Assembly: GCA_921293015.1 (NCBI GenBank)
Contig: OV121098.1
Coordinates: 16,702,161-16,766,160 of the forward strand
Direction: 5' to 3'
Source: Phorcus lineatus
Lineage: Eukaryota; Mollusca; Gastropoda; Trochida; Trochidae
DNA length: 64,000 bases
Shown here: piece by piece, positions 48,801 to 59,681 of the stretch
Position numbering within the stretch: position 1 is the first letter of the stretch
Layout of the letters: every line of letters starts with the position of its first letter
Notes under the pieces: generated by a model
Databases searched by the model: none
The model's input: only the letters and a program-made list of their open reading frames with translations
What the model was told of the DNA's origin: nothing
Made by a program: the position numbers and the translations under genes

Positions 48801-51800
48801 TCAAGTAACCAGGCAAATTATTAAAACAATTATCACCAAGCATTTTACAAAATTACTAAACTTTTACACACAACCACCATCCCCTGACTTATCACCGATC
48901 GATTATTTATGAGACCATTAATTTAGAAACACTACTTAGACGTCGCCCACAGCAACTCGTCATCATACAACAGCTTGAACAGGCACTACACAGCTTGTGG
49001 CAACGTAATCTGAATGAAGTCATCATACGCCTTACCTTTTCCATTAGAAGATCTGTCTATGTTTGTATTGACTCATGACTCATGACGGTGTTCCTGCTAA
49101 TATGGTGCCCTAACGCTCTCGATGCAGTCGACGTCATGATGACGAATATGTAGTTTGCTCAAATATCAGTCTTCTGCGGGAGTTGTTACCCTCGATCTTC
49201 TACTTCTAGGACGGTCAAATGGCTTGCTAATCTGGTAAAGGCGATGAAGGAGTCGACTGACGGTTTGTCTCGTGCAACCAAACGTCCTGGAAATTTGGCT
49301 GTTCGAAACCATACTCTTTGACATTCGGATGACCCTTTTTTGCTCTCCTGCCATAGACGTTGCATTTTCTTCAGGGTTTTTTTCCGTAACACGACTAGTG
49401 AATGATCGAATCCATCGCTTGTTATACTCTTAGCGTTTTCAATTCAAGTGCAAATGCAAAAAGAAAATCCGGATTTCTGAAAAATCACTTTTCCGTCAAC
49501 TGAATGCCTAAGTTGCATTTGAGCGATATTTTTGCATTGTTTCCATTCGTAACATTAAGATAAAACATTAGCATTTCTAGTTTGCCAAAATTATATCAGA
49601 AAAATCTTTGGGTGTGTTCTTTCTTTACTTCAGTTTATGTCTATGAATGCACAACTTCATTATTTTATGATTAGTTGAAGACTATATTAACAGTTGCAAG
49701 CATATGAAGCATAAGAGGCTTGATAACTATATAGTATAAGAGTCTTTTTATTTCACCAAATTCTTGAAGCCACTGGAACACTATTTTTAAGTTATTTTGA
49801 AGCGTAACGTTTCGTTAGAAATATTTCATTTTTTTCATTTGTTGTTTAAGTTGTGTTGAAACCTATTGAGAGAATTACAGAAATGTTTGATACTTGATAG
49901 TTTCAGAAGGGGTAGAAACAGATCCGCGACAAAGGAACAGGTACGTAGAATGAGATCTAAGAACTATAATTAAGGCTTTAGGCACTATAGCACGCTTTTA
50001 CGGTTCAAATAAGCTGTTAAAAGGTTTATGAGGACATAGGCATTGACTTTAGTTTTCTATCGATGCAATGAAATACTTATAATTCTTTACAATCGACCTA
50101 AAATCAACAAAGAAGACAGCCGCTGTTGGCTTGGGCATGAAAAATCTATGATGAGCTATGCACAAAATCAGATAAATTATTTACAGTTGAAAATTACTGA
50201 AGTAGTACGTGTGACGCTAATAAAATTACATAAATTCTGAACTAAGCACAAAGAATGACACATAGTTTTTTAAAGCGATGTAAATTAACCAATTTGTTAT
50301 TAGATTGACAAGAGGTGCTGCCTTTTCCGCTTTTATGGTTGTAAGAAAAAAGTTTATTTATGTCTCACTTTCTTTCCCAAGAGACCCGGAAGTGGAACTG
50401 ATTGACGCAGATGGACAGTATGCAAGTATTGGAACTGTGGCAGCATCAGTGGAAGGTATGGATTTGATGATATGCTATTTCTCATTAACTATTTGGAAAA
50501 TGACATATAATATATTCAAAGATACACAGTCAAAAGATGCATTTATAACTAACAGGTTTTACTTACAGGGACCTGTCTTAATAGCATTGGACAAATACAA
50601 GAAAAAGTTGTTACAATTATTGGATAAATAATTATTTGAAAATCCCTTAACACTACTATTGAATTAATTTTTAACAATTAAAATTTTAATAAAGTTTGTC
50701 ATGGAAGATGTAAAAATCGTAATTTATTCAAATTATCATAATTTATATAATAATAGCTTTTTGTTTATATATATCTAATAACAGACAGCATTTTGAAACG
50801 AAACATATTGAGTGAAAAAGGTAAAAAGGACGTTAGGTTATCCGGCTATGTTTGCGTTAAGAAAACTCCTGTATATGTGAGATCTGGTGAGGTTATAAAA
50901 TTGACAATGCTACTTAAGGTGTTACTTTATTGAAAAGCCTTAAATACGTATTTGCTATATTATATTTATGTACTGAATATCAGTGGCAATAATATTTTTA
51001 AGTGTATAGGTCTCTAATGGGATCCGTTATTAATTTTTTTACTGCTATATTTATCTGTTCAGATTCACTGTGTGTGGAATGACATTCCTTGTCTACATAA
51101 TGCATATCTATGTTTGCAATTTAAATATATTCCAACTCCAAAGTTTAGCTTAAATTGTTTATATATTTGGTAGGTAGTAGTCTTTCTTTCCCTGGTACCA
51201 AGAAGCTTAAAGGTTTTCCTGAAGCCGTTGTTTTAACAGTGGCATAAACTGTGACGTTTACATCAATGGGAGACAAAAATGCAGCACATTAGCCATTTAC
51301 TGTAAAGACATCTAAATATGACTTTATTAATAGATAATAATAATTGAGCATTTCGATATTTATTCTAACAAAAGCTTCAAGTTCTTCATTTTCCAGTTAA
51401 TGCTGCTGTTGAAATGATGACTTTCTCAGTTCCAGTGATTGAACCCAACCCCATGTACGAATCGTACGAGGGCAACCAGAACCAGAACCAAAACCAGAAC
51501 CAAAACCAGAACCGGATTCAGGACAGAGGGATCAGTTTGGCCCAGGGTGCGTCAAGGATAAATGAGGGGAACAACATATATTATGAATATATATAGATAT
51601 ATGCAGGAAAATCTCCACTGTCACTTTAAACTACATAATTCTTTTGAAGATAGATATTGAGTAGGCCTATACAATACGGTATGAAACTGAAATGTTTTTA
51701 ACGGTTACCAATTAAATATGTTGACCTCCGACTTAAATCCGCAAAAGCTGATCAACTGATTTTCTGATTTTGAAGCTTAACACGAATCTCGAGATTAACA

Positions 51801-54800
51801 GCTGTGCCTTTGAATTATGCATTACAGTCGTCGAGATACATTGTGTCTTTACGACATGGAGTAACTCGTCAAGAGTCTATGTCAGACTCATCTCTATAAA
51901 TAATTCATCTGAAGTGATTACCAAATCAGAGATAGATTTTTTTCCAGTTTGCATAAGTAAAACTCAAAGGTTACTCAAGTTATGAAATTTGAGGAGTAGA
52001 CTTTATTCTGATGTAAAATTTACGTGATTCATATCTGGCAGCTAGTCGTGAAAAAAATGTTAATACTGCAATAAACCGTAAAATACGCAGGTCGGCTTGA
52101 GAAAGAAACTCTTATTTCCCTTGCCAGAAACCGCGTTTAGTCGGGGCTTCTAAGTCAATCACATTTTAAGAAAATGTATATGGTTCCAATCTCATATCAA
52201 TACATACACGTAGAAAATAAAAATGCATTATAAGTTTTGGTTTTCGGTCGCAGCCACCGTATTCGGTAGTGATTATACAACTTAAACCACAACCAATCGC
52301 ATGGTACTACGTAGTAAATCATCACAGAGGGTCACAGAGTAAACATTTGCTACTGTATTTGAAAGGACTGTATAGGAAAAGACTCGTGAAGTCTTTTCCT
52401 ATACCGTTTTTACCATAAAGCAAGGCAGTCAGAACGATCCATTATATATAATCCTGCGATTTTTAAAACTTCCTTATTTTTCTGTTTTTAAAATCAATGG
52501 CTATCATACTTTAAGTGGTAAACATTGAGATTATGAGATAATCATCCTGTTCAGAAGTTATTATTGCATGTAGCCTTCACAGTTGACAATGTCCTGTCGC
52601 GGAGTGGGTCGTCGCTAATGGGTTGTTACTTACATTAATTGGACACATGCAGAATTTAAATTTTTCTAACATTTATAGGGGCATTTTCAGATGATAATTG
52701 AAAAAATGAAATATCATAAATTCGGAATTTTAGTAAAAGGTATGCACGTTTAAGGAGGCGACTTATACTTGAGTCAGGTCATAAGGTGTTTTGGCTCTTC
52801 CTAAGGCAACATTGAAAATTATAAACCATACTCTGTGTCACTTTAACTTTGTTCTAAATCTAACGTAGTGACTAAGGTTACATTAGCGTTTTGTGCAACG
52901 GTATCCAGGGTGTTTGTGATGATATCAACTTACATTAGAGAATCATTTCTTGAATGCTTCAACTTGTCCCGTGGGGAAAAAGGAAACCGAAGTATATAAT
53001 GACCCCTAAAGGCACTAGAGTGGCGTCATTAAAGGTTAAAGAGAGACTTAGTGTGCCTTCTGTCAACCCAGTATACAATGTGATACCTGGTATGGTTCGA
53101 TGGTCTAAATTTCAAACTCATGTCTTTCAATGTCTATAACGATAACCTGTATGTATTGTTTTCTATTCGGTGACCAGTTGTATTTCACAAATGTCTTCAC
53201 GTCGTGTGCACGGATAATGAGCTATGTAAATGCACCAGTACTAGTAATGTTACTCTACTATGAGTAGAGTCTCTGATTGTTACAGGCGGTGAAGGCGATG
53301 TGTACAGTGTGGTGAATAAACCAGGCAGATCAAATGAACAGGAAGCACCGAGTGTTCTTGGTAAGATCTTAGTAGTCTTTCTCAAATTTAACAGAGGTTT
53401 TAGTATCATAAGCGAGTTAAGAAATCAATGAAAAGTTCTTGTATTTTACGGAAATTAAAAGTGTGTCTTTGAAGGACCATTTTATGAACGTGAAAAAAGT
53501 GGAAGTGAATCTGAGCTTTGTTTTTGGTCCCTTCTTCTCTACAAGCATGCACTGTATATCTCTCCACATCCTGAACACGGTGTTAACGTCGTGGCCGCAC
53601 GTTTGACCTTCATCATTATATAGTTCAGCAACAATAGACATAAGCCACGGGTGGGTGACCCATAGTTGCTTGATTATCTGAGATTTTTAAAAGTTTATTC
53701 CCTGCTGAACATTGACCCTTAAGATATTAGAAAATAGAATTTTATTATTAGTCGACACCGAAACATGACAGGGTAAGAGGATGAGGAGAGGGAGTAGGGT
53801 TGTTAGATAAATAAGCTCAATTCACTTTGCCACTGGCATTGCACATTCCATACTATATTGACAGAGACAAATACAGCGTTTATAAATGCGAGGAAGTCAT
53901 CACTGTAGCGGATGTTTAAAAACAGGAGTTGCATCAGCAAAGCATGTTCGAGATGGACATCTTAATTTATGATTTTCTTTAGTTTAACAAGATTCACTGA
54001 TCTATCAATCGATCATTGCAACTACCTTGGTCTACCTGAAGAAAGACATATCCCACTCAAGGCATAGTTCTCACAATCTTTAATACTGACTGATTTAAGT
54101 CGTTCTGAATTTCTTTTTTTTTTTTTTTTTTTTTTTTTTTTATTGTTCCCAAGTCATATATACAAGTAAAATTGTAAGCGATACATAGAGATTCCACATC
54201 TCCTCAGAATGTCATACAAACGGAGTTTCTAGACTAAGTGTCTTAAATAAGTTAACAGAGCATTAATGTAACTAATCAGTCACTACATACACGTCAATTA
54301 AATTGAAAAACTGGAAATAAAGGTAACCACTTTTTCGAGAATTTGTCATAAGTATCATTTCTTTTAGATATAAATCTTTCTATTGTGAATATGTCATTTA
54401 AAATCTTTATAAAATTCTCAAGTTTTGGAATATTGTTTTTCAATGAGCAAATGTATAAATGTCTTTTGGCACATAAACTTATGTGATGAAGTAGAGAGTT
54501 TTCATTGAGTGGACCAAACCAAACCAAGAATTTAGTCAGATGGAATTCATCAATATATCTACTAACCCAATCCTGAAGGTGGTTCCAAAAAATTGTGGTT
54601 TCCTCACATTCCAAATAAACATGACAAAGATTTTCATTAACCTCCTTGCAAAAGGAGCATATTGCATTATCAATTAATTTCATGCGCAAAAGCTCTTTTT
54701 TAGTATAAATAATTCCATGCAAAAACTTAAACTGAAAGTCTTGAAGTTTGACATCTTGAATGTTTTTTCTATAATAAGTAAAGAACTTATGCCATTCAAA

Positions 54801-57800
54801 ATCATCATTTTCAAACAGATTTTCCCATTTGTGGCATAATGGCAGCTTAGTATTTTCAGGTATAAGCTTATCATAAAACCTTCTTGAGCCCTTTGTCAAA
54901 GTCTTAAAGTCTTTTTGTGAAGTACTGACAAAATCTTTTCTATCTATAAGATTAAATCCTATTAAGGTTTCCTTCCATGCTTTTGGTAATATATGGAAGA
55001 TGTAATCAAGATCTAAGTATGTACCACTTATCATGTACTTTTTTGACAAATCTGCAAAAGAAAGTTGGCCATGTTCTCCATAAAGATCTCTTACTGTAAG
55101 AATTCCTTTCTTAGCCCATTGTTTAATATAGTGGTTCGGGTTTTTGAAGTTATGATTCAACCATATGGGTTGAGACAAGATTTCATTTAAGTTGTCATCC
55201 TCTATTGTAATCTTATTACAATATGATTTCCAGGCTATCAAGACATCATTCCAAAAGGGATTTTCTATTTTAACAATATTCTGGAAATTAGCACCATAAT
55301 TCAATATATCTTTTAATGGAAAATTGCATGGATTACTTATATTTGATTTCTTTAAGTAGAGTCTCAATGAGGATAAGTTCATGGCCATGACAAAAGATTT
55401 TATGTCAATCATGCGCAAGCCTCCTTCCTTAAATTCTCTTTTCATAGTACTCCTTTTAATTTTGTCTACTTTATCATTCCAAATGAATTTAAAGAAAGTT
55501 TTCTCAAGGGATGAGATAAATGAATCCGGAGGATTAGGCAGAGTGTTGAAAATGTGAACCAATTTTGAAAGGGCTAATGTTTTTATTACAGTAATTTTTC
55601 CAATAAGTGTCAAATGTCTTTTCCTCCATGTTGCAAGCAATCTATTAATTTCCTCTAGTCGTTTTCTAGTGTTGATAACCCATAGGTCCCTCAGATCAGG
55701 GGTGAATGTTATTCCCAAAACTTCAAATTCATTAGTTTGCCATTGTATATCCAAATCTTTGCATAGAATATCTCTACTACCTGCCTTAGAACCAATCCAT
55801 ATAGCTTTTGTCTTATCTATGTTTATCCTTAATCCCGACATACTGTAAAAGGTATTGAGTGTATCAATAGCTGCATATAGAGATTCGTCTGATCCATCTA
55901 AAAGAAGTTCAGTATCATCAGCATATTGTCCTAATTTATATTTTTTATCATCTATAACAATTCCTTTTATTCTGTCATTTTGTCTTATCATGCAACCAAG
56001 GATTTCAGCTACAAAAAGAAAGAGATATGGTGATATGGGATCTCCTTGCCTACAACCCCGCTCATTTTGAAAGAAATCAGAAATATGTCCATTTTGGATA
56101 ACACTTGAGGTTGTATCATAGGTCAATAAATTTATCCAATCTATTATTTGTGGACCAAAACCAAATTTAGTTAAAACTGAATTAATAAAATCTTTAGAAA
56201 CCGTATCAAAAGCCTTCTCAAAGTCAATGAGTACTAACAATCCAGGAATGCCTCTTTGCTTTGTTTCAAACATGATATCATATAACAGTCTTTTATTTTC
56301 ACTTAAGGTCCTACCGGGTATAAATCCAGTCTGATCACCATGTATAAGAGAGTCCAAGGTAGTTTTTAAGCGGTTTGAGATACAAACACTGATAATTTTA
56401 TAAAGAGCATTTAATAAAGTAATTGGTCTCCAATTCTTCAATGATGTTCTTATTTTATTAGCTTTTGGTATGCAGGTGATAACACCCCTCTTCATGGTAA
56501 GAGACATCTTATTATTTTTGAAAACATCCTTAATAAATCTGAAAATCCAAGTCTTAAGTTCTTTCCAGAAAAATTTGAAAAAGTCAAATTGGAAATCCAT
56601 CTAATCCTGGTGTTTTATTGTTTTTCATGTTTTTAACTGCTAATGTAATTTAATTTATGTCCAGTTCCCTATCCAGGTATTGTCTCCTTTGCTCACTTAA
56701 GATTGGGGTTATGACATTTTGTAATTTTTCTTCATTGTCAAAGTTCATATTTGATGCATAAAGGTTTTTATAAAAAGATTTAAGTTCAGCTAAGATTAAA
56801 TCACCATCTGTAATTTCTTCATTCCTATCTGTTATAATTTTATTTATAGATTTACTTACATAATTTCTATTTTCCAAATTGCAAAAGTATTTTGTTGGCT
56901 TTTCTCCGTCCTCATACCATAAAACTCTGTTTCTGAACTGTATTCCCCTTATCTCATGTTCTTTAATTTGCTGTAGTTCTAGTTTAGCCTTTGATAGATC
57001 AGCAAGTAGAGATTCATCTATATTTTGAAAGTCTTTTCTAATTGTGTTCTCGTAATCTTTAATTTGATTTTCTAGATCACATGTCTTATCTTTTGTTTTC
57101 TTTTTCAAATAGGATGAGTATTAAATGGATTTTCCTCTAACTTTCATAAGAAAAGTTTCTAAAATTAGACAGTCATCAATTTTAAGTTTAACTTCTGGGT
57201 CATTGATACTTTCATCTGTGTCAGCATATTCTTCTATTGTCTCACTCAGAATTGATTTAACTAAATCAGTATAATCTTTTTGTAAAAGTAAAGACGTGTT
57301 CTGAATTTCTTAATTTGTCTCTACCCTCTCTCCGGCTACAGCAGCTCACCTTGATATAATATCAATGTTATTGCTTCTAATCGTCGATCAGGGCGCAGTA
57401 ATCAAATCACGCATGCAATGCTTTGTTTAGCCAGTGACAGAGGTTAGCGCGAGTTAGTCCTTGCGGGGGAAGTTCAAAGAAAGATGAACTTTATCATGAA
57501 TATTACCATGTAAACTTTAATCACAGATACAGGTGGGGACGTGTACAGCGTGGTACAGAAGAAGAAGCAGGATCCACCCGCAACTGACGGGGTGCAAGCG
57601 GGTACACCGGGTCATGACCAAGGTATATACCGATGTCTTATGTATAGCCTACACTGTTACATTACATTACATCTATATCTTTATTATATCTAAGATCAAA
57701 ATATATGAATTATTATCGTTCGGCTTTAAGCCCTTGCAGGATCCGAATTCACGCCCTTATGGTCAGGCAAAACTTATCAAAATGACTATCTGTTTATGCC

Positions 57801-58443
57801 CAGAAATAACCCGAAGGAAGTGAGCAGTCGCATATTTCTTCTTTCTTTTCTTTCCGCATTTCAGTTCTGTTAGTAAGTCACCTGACACGTTTTGTCCAAA
57901 CAATAAACATGTGGAAAGTAAAGCAAAATACCCGGTCATCCACAACTTGAATAAAATTAAATATTTGAATTTCACTATAACCTAATCTGTAATAATGATA
58001 TGGAATAGTACACTCTGAATTCTGTTGGTAACAAATTACCTTTAGTCTTTTCTCCGAAATAAACCCGTTGTTGTTATTAGAATCAAATCACGTTTTATAG
58101 TCACGTGCACATTGTGGCATGTTTTGTTTTATTTTGCCCGATTCTGACTTCGTTCTGATATACATCACAATACACTTTCTTATATCAAAGGCAAAATAAG
58201 CGCTCTTTACATATTAGAAATTGTTATTTTGTAACTCCTTGCATCACAGTTGGACAAATATCACTGGTACTGTAAGTGGACAGTTGACAATTTCAGGGCC
58301 AAGCAGAATGCTCTATAGTATATTTCGAATAAATCTATTGTTTCATAATGTTTCTAGACAGGTAATGAGATCACTATGGTCTGTCGGCAGATATCTCAGA
58401 TGTCTACAGTGTTGTGCAGAAACCAGACAAAACATCCAAGTAG
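42885..58443 (+). CDS. Single-pass Ig-domain receptor with repeated tyrosine-motif tail exons (10 exons)
   Basis: Exons: 42885-42945, 44044-44331, 44829-45083, 49907-49940, 50382-50455, 50785-50820, 51397-51546, 53286-53360, 57527-57622 and 58391-58443. All introns are GT-AG and all phases match (mostly 1-1), giving 373 residues ending in TAG. Exon 1 is a signal peptide (MNYSAFALLLYILVWPSQSQ). Exon 2 is one Ig domain with VTFVCECKGVCEIEW as the B-to-C strand region and DDQQSGKWLC for the F strand. Exon 3 has a Thr/Ser-rich stalk and a membrane span (IFLLLVIGAAVCGVLIIT...) followed by KRK. The tail holds GQYASI (exon 5), NPMYESY and an (NQ)n run (exon 7), then DVYSVV in each of exons 8, 9 and 10. 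YxxI/V sites can bind SH2 domains or AP-2. The residue at Y-2 is Asp, so they are not strict ITIMs. Exons 4 and 6 are very short and the least certain. Ligand and family name are unknown. Confidence 0.8.
43548..43820. repeat. Long imperfect hairpin in receptor intron 1
   Basis: The left arm, 43548-43636, begins TATTATCCAAGGATG and ends CAGGTTCAGGTTCTTGTCC before AAC. It pairs with the right arm, 43724-43820, which begins GTTGGACAAGAACCTGAACC and ends CATCCTTGGATAGTATT. The arms are about 90-97 bp with scattered mismatches and the loop is 87 bases. No coding sequence is present. It is most likely a foldback transposable element; the transcript would form a long stem. Confidence 0.85.
45317..45930 (+). 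mobile_element. Internally deleted Tc1-like transposon in receptor intron 3
   Basis: The first part (45387-45627) encodes the Tc1 transposase helix-turn-helix and linker: VHITRRFGCTPLTVARPLQR, then YRQTGRTDDRPRTG, then PREDRQIRIINLRNRF. The frame then jumps to SPDMNPIEHL (the end of the DDE domain, with a stop in place of the Trp codon) and a normal C-terminus (RRRQQPPANIQELQLALREE, then IEARGGNTRY and stop at about 45842). The DDE core between is missing. The junction carries the direct repeat GTCAATTCAGTCAATTC. Weak inverted ends are seen near 45317 and 45930. Confidence 0.75.
45387..45843 (+). pseudogene. Tc1 transposase pseudogene lacking its catalytic core
   Basis: This has N-terminal DNA-binding helices and the C-terminal tail of a Tc1/mariner transposase without the region holding the first two catalytic aspartates. 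An in-frame stop lies in SPDMNPIEHL-stop-DHL. It cannot encode an active enzyme. Confidence 0.8.
45931..47699. other. Intron 3 of the receptor gene, middle part, nothing recognised
   Basis: AT-rich sequence between the two groups of Tc1 remnants. ORFs at 46094-46448 overlap each other in different frames and lack domain or splice support. Confidence 0.45.
47700..48010 (+). pseudogene. Tc1-like transposase fragment (central DDE part)
   Basis: The plus strand, across frames, reads QREDGRERV, then RGRERHLVG, then GGNVMTWTGVRSNATINL, then DGNLTSQRYIDRVLQ. These correspond to the segment between the first two catalytic aspartates of Tc1 enzymes. The following text (FATGRHSTS) has lost the DNA-x-H motif of the second aspartate. 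Frameshifts break it. Confidence 0.65.
48887..49075 (+). pseudogene. Tc1-like transposase fragment (C-terminus)
   Basis: The plus strand reads PLTYHRSI (from SPDLSPID), then LRRRPQQLVIIQQLEQALHS and LWQRNLNEVIIRL, then SIRRSVYVCIDS and stop. This is the normal end of a Tc1 transposase. It lies about 0.9 kb from the central fragment at 47.7-48.0 kb and faces the N-terminal fragment at 49.17-49.39 kb on the other strand. Confidence 0.65.
49166..49392 (-). pseudogene. Tc1-like transposase fragment (N-terminal helix-turn-helix), minus strand
   Basis: The minus strand reads MSKSMVSNSQISRTFGCTRQ, then TVSRLLHRLYQ, then RPRSRRSRVTTPAED. This is a recognisable Tc1 HTH and linker in the orientation opposite to the C-terminal fragment beside it. 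It ends abruptly, so the element was rearranged. Confidence 0.65.
49970..50160 (+). repeat. Dispersed repeat, copy 2 (related to 26551-26760)
   Basis: Landmarks: AGGCACTATAGCACGCTT, GAGGACATAGGCAT, TTTTCTATCGATGCAATGAAA and TTCTTTACAATCGACC, then GCTGTTGGCTTGGGCATGAA. It lies in receptor intron 4, about 30 bp after the exon 4 donor. The ORF starting at 50043 is part of the repeat. Confidence 0.6.
51397..51596 (+). CDS. Receptor exon 7 read through: alternative short C-terminus
   Basis: If the donor at 51547 (CAG-G|GTGCGT) is not used, the frame continues for 16 more codons. It ends NEGNNIYYEYI and TAG at 51594-51596, giving a 315-residue receptor without the three VYSVV exons but with four extra tyrosine-cluster residues. 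Both ends agree in frame. Whether this form is made cannot be told from DNA alone. The exon also encodes an NQ dipeptide run from AACCAG/AACCAA hexamers at about 51473-51512. Confidence 0.5.
51473..51512 (+). repeat. Hexanucleotide repeat in coding exon 7 (NQ repeat)
   Basis: About six units of AACCAG or AACCAA encode alternating Asn and Gln in the cytoplasmic tail. The unit is a multiple of three, so length changes keep the frame. Confidence 0.85.
51597..53285. other. Receptor intron 7, no gene seen
   Basis: Mostly featureless AT-rich sequence. The only possible coding piece is a phase-1 candidate exon ending at 53089 (see findings). Confidence 0.4.
54102..57311 (-). mobile_element. Tx1-like (L1-clade) LINE, 5'-truncated, antisense in receptor intron 8
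   Basis: The 14-bp direct repeat GTTCTGAATTTCTT lies at 54102-54115 and 57298-57311. Between them the plus strand begins with a run of T (54116-54140), which is the poly(A) tail of a minus-strand element. The insert of about 3.18 kb contains most of ORF2 from the middle onward. ORF1 and the endonuclease are missing, as expected for 5' truncation during target-primed reverse transcription. The good duplication and tail suggest a fairly recent insertion. Confidence 0.92.
54294..57297 (-). pseudogene. LINE ORF2 (reverse transcriptase), broken
   Basis: The largest open part, 56600-54294 (768 codons), has the reverse-transcriptase order NWRPITLLNALYKI, DQTGFIPGR, LIDFEKAFD, RGCRQGDPISPYLF and QYADDTELLLDG (YADD at residues 226-229). 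These are the Tx1/L1-type RT blocks. After the thumb comes a C-terminal domain ending with CSFCKEVNENLCHVYLEC, a CCHC-type knuckle. Upstream, 57108-56650 and 57297-57120 continue the same protein but are cut off by stops (for example TAA after residues GKSI near 57121), so the copy is dead. The reverse transcriptase core itself looks complete. Confidence 0.9.
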
Positions 58444-59681
58444 ACACACCACTGCAAATGGCAGACGTCAAGATTTGAAACAATCTCATTGAATTTATAA
58501 TAAGGTAGAGCGCTTCCATGATTCCAAACAATCAGAGACCCGCTTGAATATAAACTCCCTGCCTGGCGAGATGAAATGGTGGATTCTAAGAAGATGAAGA
58601 GTTTTACGTTGTTTGAGAACATAGTGTAACAGATGCATATTGAATTTAAGGGTTTAAAAGTTGTTAATGAATTCATCATATTGTTTTACGCGACGTTTTT
58701 GTTTTGGAAATCGTAATTTTGCAAGGCATGTCATACTGAAGTAGATGGGGCAATTATTGTTCAAAATCAAGTATTAATGACTTGGTTGCAAAAGATATTT
58801 TTAAAACTATTGCATCAATTAAAGAAAATATTGATGTAAGTGAAGGAAATTTAATATTTACTTTAATTTTAGAAGAGGGCTATCAGAATCTATTGATTGG
58901 CAGGTTTTGAAAATCAAATATCATAAAGGATCTTGAATATGAGACAAAGTTCTAATCTTATCCACATGCTTATCAAATTCGAGACTAAAATAATAAGAAC
59001 CGCTTTCATCCCCTTTGCCCATTTCCTTGCATGAACCTAATCTCTTTCAATATTTTTGCATCCGCCACTGGCAAAGAATGTTATCTTTTATTTGTTAATT
59101 GATTTTGATCTTGTAGTCCACAATTGGTTAGTTGCTTTTTTTTGTATTGTTATCATAAATTATTTTATTATGTATCGTTATTATTGCTATCATTACTACA
59201 TTTATATTATTGTTATCATTATTATTTTTATGTTATGTTGCCTCATACATATTTTAGATCTTTTCTGTTTCTATAAGAGTGACTTTATTAAGCTTTTATG
59301 ACAAACAAAATTAAAAGGTGTCTAAGCATGCAAATCTTTCTTTCAAAAATAAAGTTTAGTTAAAGACTTTTTCATGTTGCATGAGTAAGAGCTAAATAAC
59401 TTTCTTACCTATTCTAAGCTAAAATCGCGACCCTAAACTTGCTTCTTCATCTCAAAAATGATATTTTTTGCTTTCAATGAACATCGGAGAACGGCCCTAA
59501 AAATGTTATTAAAGGGTCATTGAGTATATTAATTAGTGTTTCTAATACAACATTTTTTCAAAACCGCCTAAAGATTATATCAATTGGTAGATAATTGGTT
59601 CAGCTACAACATGATATGCGAGAATCGTTTATACCACGACAAGTCGGTGTAATTATATTTCACCCATACGAGTAGAGCGCG
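58444..59681. other. 3' region of the receptor gene and intergenic sequence
   Basis: The receptor's 3' UTR should start here. No clean AATAAA close to the stop was chosen. The ORF at 59056-59301 is a low-complexity run of hydrophobic and Tyr codons from AT-rich sequence (ATTATT repeats) and is not a gene. Confidence 0.45.

Noticed and set aside
59056-59301. 81-codon hydrophobic ORF as a small membrane protein
   Set aside because: It comes from an ATT/TAT-rich low-complexity stretch, and such sequence gives hydrophobic and Tyr codons by chance.
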